Assembly (NCBI GenBank): GCA_020633845.1
Contig: JACKCW010000002.1
Coordinates: 1-64,000, forward strand
Source of the DNA: Caryophanales bacterium
GTDB taxonomy: Bacteria; Bacillota_I; Bacilli_A; Izemoplasmatales; UBA1188
Length of the DNA stretch: 64,000 nt
Direction: 5' to 3'
Part shown: piece after piece, positions 45,312 through 53,893 of the stretch
Layout: each line of letters begins with the position of its first letter
Position numbering within the stretch: position 1 is the stretch's first letter
Program-made: the position numbers and the translations under genes
The notes under the pieces: model-generated
Databases searched by the model: none
The model's input: the letters and a program-made list of their open reading frames with translations, nothing else
Told to the model about the DNA's origin: nothing

Positions 45312-45884
45312 ATGAAAAAAGATCTGCGAATAGTAAAGACAGAACGAAACATTAAGAACGCTTTTGTCCAACTCATTATGGAAAAAAGTTATAAGAACGT
45401 AAAAATAAAAGATATTGTCGAAAGAGCGATGATAAACAGAAATACTTTTTATCTGCACTATTCTTCCAAAGAAAATCTGGTGGATGCCGTCATCAACGAT
45501 GCAACAAAAACACTAAGCGAAAGACTGAATCCTCGGCGTAGTTCACCTATCATCAATGACACCGAAGTTATTTCTGTTTACATAAATAAACTTCTGGAAA
45601 TATTAAAAGAATATAAGTCACTTCTAAAGGCTGTTCTTCTGGACCCGGGACTTACCGGGTACTTCTTTTCTTTTAAATCAACTCTTACTGAAAGATTACT
45701 TAATTATGTCGATAAATCTTTGACAAAGAATAAAATCATTGTCAGCTTTGCTTTATCCGGTTTATATGGTGTTATAGAGAGATGGATAATGTATGATGAT
45801 TTAACACAAAAAGATATTTCTGAAGAATGCGCTAAACTTTGCGTAGCCTGCGTGAAAGGTGCTTCATATAAAGATAAAAGGTGA
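45312..45884 (+). CDS. TetR/AcrR-family regulator
   Basis: 190 residues. The N-terminal helix-turn-helix is clear: RNIKNAFVQLIMEKSYKNVK, then IKDIVERAMINRNTFYLHYSS and KENLVDAV. The C-terminal ligand domain (about 60-190) is not assignable. It lies between fakA, divergent, and the TrpX-type ABC operon, convergent. A 6-bp-arm palindrome just upstream of its start is the likely operator. Confidence 0.92.
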   Translation: MKKDLRIVKTERNIKNAFVQLIMEKSYKNVKIKDIVERAMINRNTFYLHYSSKENLVDAVINDATKTLSERLNPRRSSPIINDTEVISVYINKLLEILKEYKSLLKAVLLDPGLTGYFFSFKSTLTERLLNYVDKSLTKNKIIVSFALSGLYGVIERWIMYDDLTQKDISEECAKLCVACVKGASYKDKR

Positions 45885-45900
45885 CAAAATGTCACCTTTT
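45876..45900. terminator. Bidirectional terminator between tetR and ABC operon
   Basis: AAAAGGTGACA (45876-45886) and TGTCACCTTTT (45890-45900) pair perfectly around AAA. It contains the tetR stop and touches the stop of the convergent ATPase gene. Confidence 0.92.
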
Positions 45901-46681
45901 ATAATGCTATATTGGCATCGCCGTCATCATCAAACTTCTTAAGTAGGTCTTCTTTGGTCAGCGTCTTTTTTTCATCTCCGGAAACATCAAAAATAATTTT
46001 TCCTTCTTTCATCATAATTAATCTGGTTCCATAGTCAATCGCATCTTTCATATTATGAGTGATCATAAGTGTCGTTATTTTGCTTTCCTTGACCACTAGA
46101 TCCGTAATTGATAGAACCAATTTTGCTGTTTTTGGATCGAGAGCCGCTGTGTGTTCATCAAGAAGCAGAATATCCGGTTTCGATAAAGTGGCCATCAGGA
46201 GAGTTAACGCCTGTCTTTGTCCACCGGATAACAATCCTACTTTTTGATCCATTCTCGTATCAAGTCCTAAATTAAGTGTTTTAAGCGATTCTGCAAACTT
46301 TGTTCTGAGTTTTTTGTCGAATCCCCAACGTAATCCTTTCTTTTTATCTCTTCTATAAGCCAGCATCATGTTTTCAATAATCGACATTCCAGGAGCCGTA
46401 CCTAAATTCGGATCTTGGAATACTCTTCCTAAATACTTCGCTCTTTTATGCTCATCAATAGAAGTAACATCAATTCCCTTAATCATTATTTTCCCGTAAT
46501 CTAGGTTTATTACTCCTGATATTGCATTCATCAAAGTAGATTTCCCGCTTCCGTTTCCACCGATTATGGTTACAAATTCTCCCTCTTTAACCGAAAGAGA
46601 TAGGTCATCAAGAGCGATTCTGTCGTCTAATGGGTTGTTAGTCAAATTAAATGTTTTCTTTGCGTGTTCAATCTCTAGCAA
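45899..46681 (-). CDS. ABC importer ATPase of TrpXYZ-type system
   Basis: 260 residues: Walker A IGGNGSGKSTLMNAISG, signature LLSGGQRQALTLLMATL, Walker B ILLLDEHTAALDP, H-loop MITHNMKDA. The EHTAALDP form is typical of the ATPases paired with ABC_sub_bind-type lipoproteins. It overlaps the permease gene by 14 bases and ends the three-gene operon 48648-45899. Confidence 0.9.
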   Translation of the reverse strand: MLEIEHAKKTFNLTNNPLDDRIALDDLSLSVKEGEFVTIIGGNGSGKSTLMNAISGVINLDYGKIMIKGIDVTSIDEHKRAKYLGRVFQDPNLGTAPGMSIIENMMLAYRRDKKKGLRWGFDKKLRTKFAESLKTLNLGLDTRMDQKVGLLSGGQRQALTLLMATLSKPDILLLDEHTAALDPKTAKLVLSITDLVVKESKITTLMITHNMKDAIDYGTRLIMMKEGKIIFDVSGDEKKTLTKEDLLKKFDDDGDANIAL

Positions 46682-47675
46682 GGCCGTTCCCTCCTATTAC
46701 CTGTTTTTTATTCTTCTTGATATGCGATATAACAAGCACCACCACAATTAAAACGGCATAGAGAAGTTTTAAATAATGTGGCTCTAGAAGGCCGGTATTT
46801 ATTACTGTCGATATTATCATGTAGTAAATAATAGCTCCAACAACTACGGCTATCAGATTACGTTTGAAAGTTTTCCTTCCAACAATTGCCTCACCAATAA
46901 TTATGGAAGCCAGTCCAATTACAAGAACTCCGACGCCCATATTAGAACTTGTACTTCCGGAAACTTGCGAACTAAGTCCACCTCCCAAAGATATTAAAGC
47001 GTTCGATATTGCTAAACCAAGAATAGTCATGTTATCCGTATCTATCCCTTGCGCTCTAGCCATTACCCCGTTCATACCGGTAGCTCTGACACCCATACCT
47101 ATTTCGGTTCCATAAAAATAATATACGATTATCATTACTGCTACGGTGATGACAATGAGAAGTAAAATCGCCGAATACAGCGGTTTAAACCAAGATAAAC
47201 CCAAAGTTGAATTGAAGAAAGCATAAAGGGAATAGTAGAAACGATTACCTATTGATGTAGTAATATAATTCGTGTTGGATGTGAGTATGTTAAAGGGTTG
47301 ACTAGAAGTCTGTGCCTTATAAATACCCATAATGACAAGATTGATTGTAAAAAGCGCGGTCATAGTAATGATACCGGATAATAAAGCCGGTATCTTTAAT
47401 TTAGTACATAAAAGGCCAGTAACCGAGCCGGCAAAAAATCCGGCTACTGATGCAAAAAGAAGGGCGATAAACGGATTGACCCCGCTATAAACAAGGACAG
47501 CGGTTACTGCTCCCCCAAGGGTGAAACTGCCCTCGGCTCCGAGATCGGCAAAATCTAATATTCTATAGGAAAGAAAGATGCCGAGAGCAAGCATTGCATA
47601 AGGAAGCCCGCTTGAAAAAGTATCAAGGGCGATTCCGGTAACAATTTGCCATCCGGTTTGCGCCAAAACTAACAT
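46668..47675 (-). CDS. ABC importer permease of TrpXYZ-type system
   Basis: 335 residues with eight to ten membrane spans of the branched-chain amino-acid permease fold. GTEIGMGVRATGMNGVMARAQG is the coupling-helix region. It overlaps the ATPase gene and starts two bases past the lipoprotein gene. Aromatic amino acid is the probable substrate, given the leader peptide. Confidence 0.9.
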   Translation of the reverse strand: MLVLAQTGWQIVTGIALDTFSSGLPYAMLALGIFLSYRILDFADLGAEGSFTLGGAVTAVLVYSGVNPFIALLFASVAGFFAGSVTGLLCTKLKIPALLSGIITMTALFTINLVIMGIYKAQTSSQPFNILTSNTNYITTSIGNRFYYSLYAFFNSTLGLSWFKPLYSAILLLIVITVAVMIIVYYFYGTEIGMGVRATGMNGVMARAQGIDTDNMTILGLAISNALISLGGGLSSQVSGSTSSNMGVGVLVIGLASIIIGEAIVGRKTFKRNLIAVVVGAIIYYMIISTVINTGLLEPHYLKLLYAVLIVVVLVISHIKKNKKQVIGGNGLARD

Positions 47676-47676
47676 G

Positions 47677-48648
47677 CTAGTTACCCTGAAGCGCGCTTCT
47701 TACAGTATCAGGGTTAAGTCCTATTGCAGTAAGACTGGTTTCGTTTAAAACCACCAATAAATCGCTGAGTCCGTTTCCGACCGGGATTTCCGCTACTGAT
47801 TTTCCATTTAATATTTCGACAGCCATTTCTCCGGTTTGAACGCCTAGAGCCGCGTAATCTATACTGTATGTCACACAACCGCCTTTGGTTGTCATTGATT
47901 CTTCGCCGCATACTGTTAATATTCCGGCATCAATCATTGCATCGGCAATAGTTTGAATATTTGATGCTACTAGATTGTCCGTCGGAAGGAATAATGCATC
48001 AATATCCGAGTTACTGATAGCTGTTAATGTTGCGTTTAATTCGGATACTTCATTAACTGTCCAGGTTTCAAATCCCAGGTTCTGGCTTGTGGCTTCCGTT
48101 TGAGCAGCGGTTGCTTGAACTTGCGAATTAACCTCGGAAGAATGATATAAGACACCAATTTCTGTGGCATTTGGAAGAATCTTTTTTACCATTTGAATTT
48201 GCTTGGCAACATCACTTGCATCAGATGTACCAGTAACATTGTTATCAGTTACATCAAGAGCCGTTACCAGGCCGGCAGCCACCGGATCAGTTACGGCTGT
48301 AAAGAGAATTGGGATATCTGATCCTTCGTTTTCTCTCGCGTTTTTAAGAGCGACAGCGGCATCAGTCGCGATACCAAGAACGATGTCACAACTTCTAACA
48401 AGTTCTGAAGCATATGAGTTTAAAGCAACTGAATCAGCCTCTGGATTTCTAAATTCAATAACAATATTATCTCCATCGACGAAGCCTCCGTCGGCTAACG
48501 CTTCTTCAAACCCAGTCGTGCAAGCATCAAGAGCGTCGTGTGTTACTAGTTGGAGAATACCAACTGTGGTTGTCTTTGTGCACCCAGCAAGGCTAAAAGA
48601 CAAAGCTAACGTGAATACCAAACTTAATACAGTAATAATTTTTTTCAT
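47677..48648 (-). CDS. ABC importer substrate-binding lipoprotein, TrpX-like
   Basis: 323 residues. The signal peptide ends LSFSLAGC, giving a lipidated Cys at 23. The mature part belongs to the ABC_sub_bind type: VGILQLVTHDALDACTTGFE, IPILFTAVTDPVAAGLV, TGTSDASDVAKQIQM and PVGNGLSDLLVVLNETS. Relatives in streptococci (TrpX) bind tryptophan. In this genome the leader upstream is rich in Tyr codons, which points to tyrosine, or to aromatic amino acids generally. It heads the operon, 165 bases after the leader peptide gene. Confidence 0.9.
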   Translation of the reverse strand: MKKIITVLSLVFTLALSFSLAGCTKTTTVGILQLVTHDALDACTTGFEEALADGGFVDGDNIVIEFRNPEADSVALNSYASELVRSCDIVLGIATDAAVALKNARENEGSDIPILFTAVTDPVAAGLVTALDVTDNNVTGTSDASDVAKQIQMVKKILPNATEIGVLYHSSEVNSQVQATAAQTEATSQNLGFETWTVNEVSELNATLTAISNSDIDALFLPTDNLVASNIQTIADAMIDAGILTVCGEESMTTKGGCVTYSIDYAALGVQTGEMAVEILNGKSVAEIPVGNGLSDLLVVLNETSLTAIGLNPDTVRSALQGN

Positions 48649-48679
48649 ATAATTTCTCCTTTTTTAAAGTTTTTTTCAA

Positions 48680-48850
48680 ATAAAAATGCGTTACTACCGA
48701 AGTAATAACGCAAAATTATATAGGAGGGGGCCGTTATTACTTCTAATACTTAATTGTCGTATTATCTGTAATAACTGGAGGGGGAATACTTCTACTTTAA
48801 AAAGCCAAGTCGATTACAGATTGCTCGGATAATAATAGTAGAAGTAATAA
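48680..48850 (-). promoter_or_regulatory. Transcription attenuator with three alternative pairings
   Basis: Read on the minus strand, segment 1 (complement of 48839-48850) is TTATTACTTCTA, inside the Tyr codons of the leader. Segment 2 (48746-48731) contains TAGAAGTAATAACG and can pair 12 bp with segment 1 or 12 bp with segment 3, CGTTATTACTTC (48710-48699). Segment 3 also forms the left arm of a terminator with segment 4, GTAGTAACGC, around a TTCG tetraloop, followed by ATTTTTATTT (48711-48680). This is the 1:2 / 2:3 / 3:4 logic of amino-acid attenuators: a ribosome stalled on Tyr codons frees 2:3 and lets the ABC operon be read. CCCCCTCC occurs twice and could also mask ribosome sites. Confidence 0.88.
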
Positions 48851-48882
48851 TATTGGCATGATTTAGCTGATTTTATATTCAT
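48814..48882 (-). CDS. Tyrosine-rich leader peptide (22 residues)
   Basis: A 22-codon frame with AGGAGG seven bases before its ATG. Residues 11-18 read YYYFYYYY: seven Tyr codons (TAT, TAC) and one Phe codon in a row, followed by five further residues and TAA. The peptide itself is unlikely to act; its translation speed senses charged tRNA-Tyr. It lies upstream of the TrpX-like operon and its codons overlap attenuator segment 1. Too short for routine gene callers. Confidence 0.9.
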   Translation of the reverse strand: MNIKSAKSCQYYYFYYYYPSNL

Positions 48883-48912
48883 AGTATCCTCCTAAACTAC
48901 CAACTTTTCCTA

Positions 48913-48940
48913 ATTATATACCTAGATTAAATAAAATCAA
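48913..48940 (-). promoter_or_regulatory. Promoter of leader peptide and TrpX-type operon
   Basis: TTGATT (48940-48935), 16 bp, TATAAT (48918-48913) on the minus strand. The -35 box overlaps the TGA stop of the P-type ATPase gene, and no terminator intervenes. Confidence 0.75.
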
Positions 48941-51717
48941 GACTTTTTTAAAACTTTTTTGATTTGTCTTACCAAAAAAGCGATTTCATGAACCACAAGC
49001 GGCAAAATAGATATTCCAAGAGTAATCAACCATTCTTGCCAAGTTAGGTTGGCGGTTGAAAATAGTGTTCTGACTGAAGGCACTTCAATCACGAAAAGTT
49101 GAAGGGCAATACCGAAAAGGAAGGCGATAAGCATCATCCGGTTTTTATCTTTAAATACATGAACAAAAGATTTTCTGGTATTACTCATACCAATCATATG
49201 GAATAATTCAGCAAAACCGAGAGAAGTGAAGGCCATGGTTTGAGCTTGGAAAAGATAAACCGGGTCAGAATAAAGAGTTCTTATGGCATTATATGTGTAT
49301 GCATCATTAAGCCAAGCGGTAGCAAGGAAGCCGATAAAAACACCAATGCTAATTACAAGGCCATAAAGAAGTGTGGTTCTCATACCACCGTTCGCGAATA
49401 TTCCCTCTTTTGGATCACGAGGACTATCACTCATATTATTTGGATCCTTCGGGTCCATACCAAGCGCAATAGCCGGAAGTGAATCGGTTATAAGATTTAT
49501 CCATAAAAGATGGATAGCAAGAAGCGGAGCTGGAAGTCCTATACAAATAACCGCGAACATTACCAAAACTTCGGCTATATTGCTGCTAATTAAGAATATA
49601 ACGGTCTTTTTGATATTGGAGTAGATTCCTCTTCCTTCTTCTACCGCTTTCTCGATAGAAGCGAAATTATCATCAGCTAAAACCATATCGGAAGCTTCTT
49701 TTGATACATCCGTTCCGGTGATACCCATTGCAATACCGATATCCGCTCTTTTGAGGGACGGAGCATCGTTAACTCCATCACCGGTCATTGCGCAGATATT
49801 GCCGTTTTCTTGGAACGCTCTAACAATTTCCACTTTGTTTTCCGGCGATACTCTGGCAAATACTCGCGCGGTTTTACATTTTTCTCTTAATTCTTCCGGA
49901 GAGAGAAGGTCAATATCCTTTCCTTGAAGACAATCCTCTTTTCTCTCCACAATCCCAAGATCATGAGCTATCGCAAAAGCTGTATCAATATGATCCCCAG
50001 TAATCATTACGGTCGTAATTCCGGCATTTCTAAATTTAATTACCGCCGGTTTAGCTTCCGGACGAGCCGGGTCAATCATCGCCACTAGGCCGACAAAAAT
50101 TAGTTTTTCTTCTTCTATAGACTCTTTTTCGTCATAAGCAAGCGCTAGAACACGCAAAGCTTTTGAAGCAAAAAGTTCGTTTATTTCATATATTTTTTCA
50201 ACATCTTTTTCAGTTATATTTCTGACTTTACCGTTTTCAAGAATCCTATCAGTATGAAGAAGAATACTATCTAAAGCTCCTTTTGTATACATAATAGACT
50301 TGTCATCATTAACAAAATGCATAGTAGACATCATCTTTCTCACACTGTCGAAAGGAAGTTCGTCAATTCTTGGATGGGACTCCGATAAATCTTTTTTATG
50401 CATGTTAAATTCGTTAGAAAAAGCGACTAATGCAATCTCTGTCGGATCGCCGAATAATCCTTCATCAATAGTTGCGTTGGAGCAAAGAGACATTCCTCTT
50501 GCCAAAAACTTTAAATCCTGATTATCATTTTCCTCATTGAAATCATCGCTTTTATATATACTCCCGTCAACATAAGCTTCGAGAACAGTCATTTTATTTT
50601 GCGTTAAGGTTCCGGTTTTATCCGAACAAACAACACTAACCGCCCCGAGAGTTTCCACGCTGGCCAGTTTTCTTACAATAGTATTGGCCTTAACCATTCT
50701 TTGAACACCAATTGAAAGAACAATGGTGACAACGGCTGGAAGTCCTTCCGGAATAGCTGCTACCGCAAGAGCAATTGATGAAAGAATCGCTTCAATCCAA
50801 GATTGTATATCTCCTTGTCCGTGATCAACAAAAATCCACACGATATCGGCAATTAAAACAGCGACAACCACCACTAAAGTTAAAATTCCCAATGTCTTGG
50901 ATAATTTAGCCAACACTTTTTGAAGTGGGGTCATTTGTTCTTCAGAATCTAGGGCTTTGGCTATTTTACCGATTTCGGTGCCCATTCCTATTTCTGTGAC
51001 AATACCGATACCTCTTCCGTATACAATCGGGGTCGACATGTATACTATATTACATCTATCACCAATTCCGACCGGTTTCGAGAAAGTATACTTTGCATCT
51101 TTTTCGACCGGCACCGATTCTCCGGTCAAGGAAGATTCGTTCGCCTTAAGATTATGAGATTCGATTAGTCTCATATCGGCACCGACAGTGTCTCCTTCTT
51201 CTAGAATGACAACATCCCCTCTTACCAGTTCGCTTGATCTAATTTTAATTCTTTCTCCATTTCTAATAACTAAAGATTCCGGAGAAGACATACTTTTAAG
51301 AGCGTCTAAAGATGTTTGTGCCTTGACCTCTTGAATTGTTCCGATTACGGCGTTCATGATAATTACCGCGAGAATAATAACTACGTCCGGCCAGTCTCCG
51401 GCCTCGACGAAACTAAAATGCCCATAGGTTCTTACATATTCGATAGTATCAAAAATAGAAATGCCTATTGTAAGAATAATGGCTCCGAAAAGCACAAAAA
51501 TCGTGGGGTTATTCATCTGTTCGAAGAATATCCTTATCCACGATTTTTTCTTTTTTTCATCAAGCTTGTTAAGACCGTCTCTTTCCAGCCTTTTTTTCGC
51601 TTCAGCGCTTGTTAAACCAGACTTTGAATTGGTTTCTAAAGCATTTATTGCTTGTTCAATTGTAAAAGATTCGTAAGAAATCTTTTGTTTACTGTCGGCA
51701 GCGTTTATAGCCTCCAT
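48937..51717 (-). CDS. P2-type cation-transporting ATPase, probable manganese exporter
   Basis: 926 residues with ten membrane spans. The actuator loop has SLTGES, the phosphorylation site is VCSDKTGTLTQNKM, and the hinge is MTGDGVNDAPSLKRADIG. M4 carries AAIPEGLPAVV and M6 carries LWINLITDSLPAIALGM, where calcium pumps usually have TDG. It resembles SERCA/PMR1-type Ca2+ or Mn2+ pumps. The yybP-ykoY riboswitch in its leader senses Mn2+, so manganese export is the best guess, as for YoaB of Lactococcus. RBS AGGGAGG. No other gene shares its transcript upstream. Confidence 0.93.
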   Translation of the reverse strand: MEAINAADSKQKISYESFTIEQAINALETNSKSGLTSAEAKKRLERDGLNKLDEKKKKSWIRIFFEQMNNPTIFVLFGAIILTIGISIFDTIEYVRTYGHFSFVEAGDWPDVVIILAVIIMNAVIGTIQEVKAQTSLDALKSMSSPESLVIRNGERIKIRSSELVRGDVVILEEGDTVGADMRLIESHNLKANESSLTGESVPVEKDAKYTFSKPVGIGDRCNIVYMSTPIVYGRGIGIVTEIGMGTEIGKIAKALDSEEQMTPLQKVLAKLSKTLGILTLVVVVAVLIADIVWIFVDHGQGDIQSWIEAILSSIALAVAAIPEGLPAVVTIVLSIGVQRMVKANTIVRKLASVETLGAVSVVCSDKTGTLTQNKMTVLEAYVDGSIYKSDDFNEENDNQDLKFLARGMSLCSNATIDEGLFGDPTEIALVAFSNEFNMHKKDLSESHPRIDELPFDSVRKMMSTMHFVNDDKSIMYTKGALDSILLHTDRILENGKVRNITEKDVEKIYEINELFASKALRVLALAYDEKESIEEEKLIFVGLVAMIDPARPEAKPAVIKFRNAGITTVMITGDHIDTAFAIAHDLGIVERKEDCLQGKDIDLLSPEELREKCKTARVFARVSPENKVEIVRAFQENGNICAMTGDGVNDAPSLKRADIGIAMGITGTDVSKEASDMVLADDNFASIEKAVEEGRGIYSNIKKTVIFLISSNIAEVLVMFAVICIGLPAPLLAIHLLWINLITDSLPAIALGMDPKDPNNMSDSPRDPKEGIFANGGMRTTLLYGLVISIGVFIGFLATAWLNDAYTYNAIRTLYSDPVYLFQAQTMAFTSLGFAELFHMIGMSNTRKSFVHVFKDKNRMMLIAFLFGIALQLFVIEVPSVRTLFSTANLTWQEWLITLGISILPLVVHEIAFLVRQIKKVLKKS

Positions 51718-51740
51718 AATAATCCTCCCTAAATAGAAAT

Positions 51741-51827
51741 TTTATATGGTCTGGCTAATTTACTCGTATAGTTCCGGGATAAAAAATCCGTGATTGACGT
51801 ATAACTATACCTCGCTACTCCCCACAC
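51741..51827 (-). ncRNA. yybP-ykoY (manganese) riboswitch
   Basis: On the minus strand the leader reads GUGUGGGGAGUAGCGAGG at the 5' side, then GUCAAUCACGG, then CCCGGAACUAUACG, and AGCCAGACCAUAU at the 3' side. GGGGAGUAGC, UCA-CACGG and GCnAGACC are the conserved blocks of this class. The arms GUGUGG and CCAUAU close P1, and AGUUAUACG pairs with part of the second arm. No terminator follows before the AGGGAGG of the P-type ATPase, so control of translation is likely. Mn2+ binding should switch the pump on. Confidence 0.85.
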
Positions 51828-51869
51828 AATATTAATTTAACTCATTAAACGGCTTTTTTCAATCAAAAA

Positions 51870-51900
51870 AAATAAAAAAAGGACACATAATGTGTCCTTG
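51870..51900 (-). terminator. Terminator of gpmA
   Basis: AAGGACACA (51879-51887) and TGTGTCCTT (51891-51899) are perfect complements around TAA. The minus strand continues with a run of T residues. Confidence 0.9.
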
Positions 51901-51915
51901 ATATAAAACTATATA

Positions 51916-52659
51916 TTATTTGGCTTTTCCCTGATTTTTAACTGCTTCCATCTTGGCCTTTAAGTCATCATCATTTGCGAGATAATACCTGTCGATAACA
52001 TTAAAATCGTCGTCGAATTCATAAACCAGAGGTACTCCGGTCGGAATATTAACCGACACTATTTCGTCGTCCGATAATTTATCAAAATACTTCACAAGAG
52101 CTCTAAGAGAGTTGCCGTGAGCGGCTACTAAAACTCTTTTTCCTTTTTTCATATCTTCTTTTATTACGGATTCAAAATATGGAACCGCTCTTTCAATAGT
52201 ATCTTTTAGGCTTTCAGCAAGCGGTAATTCATCCTTATTTTCGGATCGATAAGCTTCTTGAAGCGCTGGGTTTCTTTTATCTGTTTCCTCAAGATAAGGA
52301 GGATTAACCGCAAAACTTCTTCGCCAAATTGTAACTTGTTCTTCCCCGTATTTTAAAGCTGTTTCACTCTTATTTAAGCCTTGAAGAGCACCATAATGTC
52401 TTTCGTTTAATTTCCAACTCTTATAAACTGGAAGCCATTCTCTGTCCATTTCTTCCAGAATATGATTTAAAGTGTGAATCGCTCTTTTAAGGTATGATGT
52501 GTAGCAGACATCAAAATCATATCCTTTTTCTTTTAATATTTTCCCGGCGTTTTTTGCTTCTTCATGTCCTTTTTCCGAAAGATCGACATCAGTCCAACCG
52601 GTAAATAAGTTTTCTTTATTCCAAACGCTTTCTCCATGCCTAACCAATACTAATTTCAT
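51916..52659 (-). CDS. gpmA: 2,3-bisphosphoglycerate-dependent phosphoglycerate mutase
   Basis: 247 residues. The catalytic histidine is in [30 protein letters not shown] and [16 protein letters not shown] complete the dPGM signature. It interconverts 3- and 2-phosphoglycerate in glycolysis. It is preceded by chrA-like genes on the same strand with 64 bp between, and followed by its own terminator. Confidence 0.97.
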   Translation of the reverse strand: MKLVLVRHGESVWNKENLFTGWTDVDLSEKGHEEAKNAGKILKEKGYDFDVCYTSYLKRAIHTLNHILEEMDREWLPVYKSWKLNERHYGALQGLNKSETALKYGEEQVTIWRRSFAVNPPYLEETDKRNPALQEAYRSENKDELPLAESLKDTIERAVPYFESVIKEDMKKGKRVLVAAHGNSLRALVKYFDKLSDDEIVSVNIPTGVPLVYEFDDDFNVIDRYYLANDDDLKAKMEAVKNQGKAK

Positions 52660-52723
52660 AAATAATCTCCTTTATTTATTCTATTATTGCCAGTCTCAAT
52701 TCTATCACAGAGGGGAACTATTT

Positions 52724-53290
52724 TCAAATAAAGAAGAAAATTGCGCCGAGGGCTGCTCCCATCAAAAGAATAATGTACGGGCTTATCGCTTTTTTCTTGA
52801 TTTTCTTGTAGAGAAAAGCGGTGAAAAAAACAACACAAAAAATAACTATTGCACTTATATCAAGCGAATAACTGTCGCCACTATCAAGTAAGAAATTCTG
52901 ATATAAAAAATAGATTCCGGTCCCTATAATAAGGCCGATTACTATTCCTTGAAAACCGTGAAGAATAGCTTTTACAACCGGTTTTTCAATAATTTTAGTT
53001 AAGACAGAAGCGATAAGAAGGATGATGATAAACGAAGGTAAAACAACCCCAAAGGTAGCGCAAAACGCGCCGAATACTCCGCCATGAAGCCTTCCGACGA
53101 AAGTTGCCATATTAACCGCAATCGGCCCGGGAGTGGATTCACTAATCGCAATCATATTATAAAATTCCGCTTCGCTTAACCAGCCTCTTGTGACAACCTC
53201 GCTCTCAATAAGCGGAATCATCGCGTAGCCACCGCCAAAGGTAAAAAGTCCGATAAGGAAAAAAACATAGAAAAGTTCTAAATAGATCAT
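52724..53290 (-). CDS. Chromate transporter half-protein (ChrA family), second
   Basis: 188 residues with five to six spans and the CHR signature FTFGGGYAMIPLIESEVV, followed by STPGPIAVNMATFVG. Full-length ChrA has two such halves; here they are separate genes, 53290-53886 and this one, as is common in Firmicutes. The two must pair. Substrate, chromate or another anion, is not proven. The start shares a base with the previous stop. Confidence 0.9.
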   Translation of the reverse strand: MIYLELFYVFFLIGLFTFGGGYAMIPLIESEVVTRGWLSEAEFYNMIAISESTPGPIAVNMATFVGRLHGGVFGAFCATFGVVLPSFIIILLIASVLTKIIEKPVVKAILHGFQGIVIGLIIGTGIYFLYQNFLLDSGDSYSLDISAIVIFCVVFFTAFLYKKIKKKAISPYIILLMGAALGAIFFFI

Positions 53291-53886
53291 TAGTCTTTTT
53301 CCTCCTTTTTCTCTTTTTTATGTTTAATAAGAAGTGACAAGGAGTAAACCAAAAGTGAAACGCCGCCGCCGATTAATATCATGTAAATAGTAGAAAAATT
53401 AATATTAAAGAATTTAACCAATAAAAGAGTCACAAGAGAAAAAGCGATAAGAATATAACTTAACGCATCTTTTTTTGCTGTTTTAAAAAGTTTGATTCCG
53501 GCCGAAAGAATTAAAAAAGTAACGCTTACCATAAGGCCGGTGATTATTGCTTGAATGATTTTGACTTCAATAAATTTATCATAAAAAAACGAGATAATAA
53601 GGATGATGATAAATGAAGGAAGCGATACGGCAATTGTCGATATTAAAGAGCCAATAAAACCGAGCACCTTATAACCGATATATGTAGCGCAATTTATGGC
53701 TATTACCCCAGGAGTTGCCTCGGCAACCGAAACAATATTCAAAAGTTCATCTTGGGTTAAGTATTTTCTTTTCTCGACAAAAGTCTTTTCGATAAGCGGA
53801 ATCATCGCGTATCCGCCTCCAAAAGAGAAAAGGCCAATCTTTAAATAATCTAGGAAAAGCAGTAACGCTAACTTGATTTTTTTCAT
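53290..53886 (-). CDS. Chromate transporter half-protein (ChrA family), first
   Basis: About 198 residues. FSFGGGYAMIPLIEKTFVEK and ATPGVIAINCATYIG are the CHR-family motifs, with five to six spans. The C-terminus is Lys/Glu-rich. The ATG at 53886 lies seven bases after the MFS stop; an ATG at 53946 would lie inside the MFS gene. Partner of the gene at 52724. Confidence 0.9.
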   Translation of the reverse strand: MKKIKLALLLFLDYLKIGLFSFGGGYAMIPLIEKTFVEKRKYLTQDELLNIVSVAEATPGVIAINCATYIGYKVLGFIGSLISTIAVSLPSFIIILIISFFYDKFIEVKIIQAIITGLMVSVTFLILSAGIKLFKTAKKDALSYILIAFSLVTLLLVKFFNINFSTIYMILIGGGVSLLVYSLSLLIKHKKEKKEEKD

Positions 53887-53893
53887 AACTTCA

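Noticed and set aside
48649..48936. T-box riboswitch before the TrpX-like gene
   Set aside because: No AGGGTGGNACCGCG box and no stem I; the Tyr-rich frame and alternative hairpins explain the leader better.
48937..51717. Calling the P-type ATPase a calcium pump outright
   Set aside because: The riboswitch and the M6 sequence favour manganese; the motifs alone do not decide.
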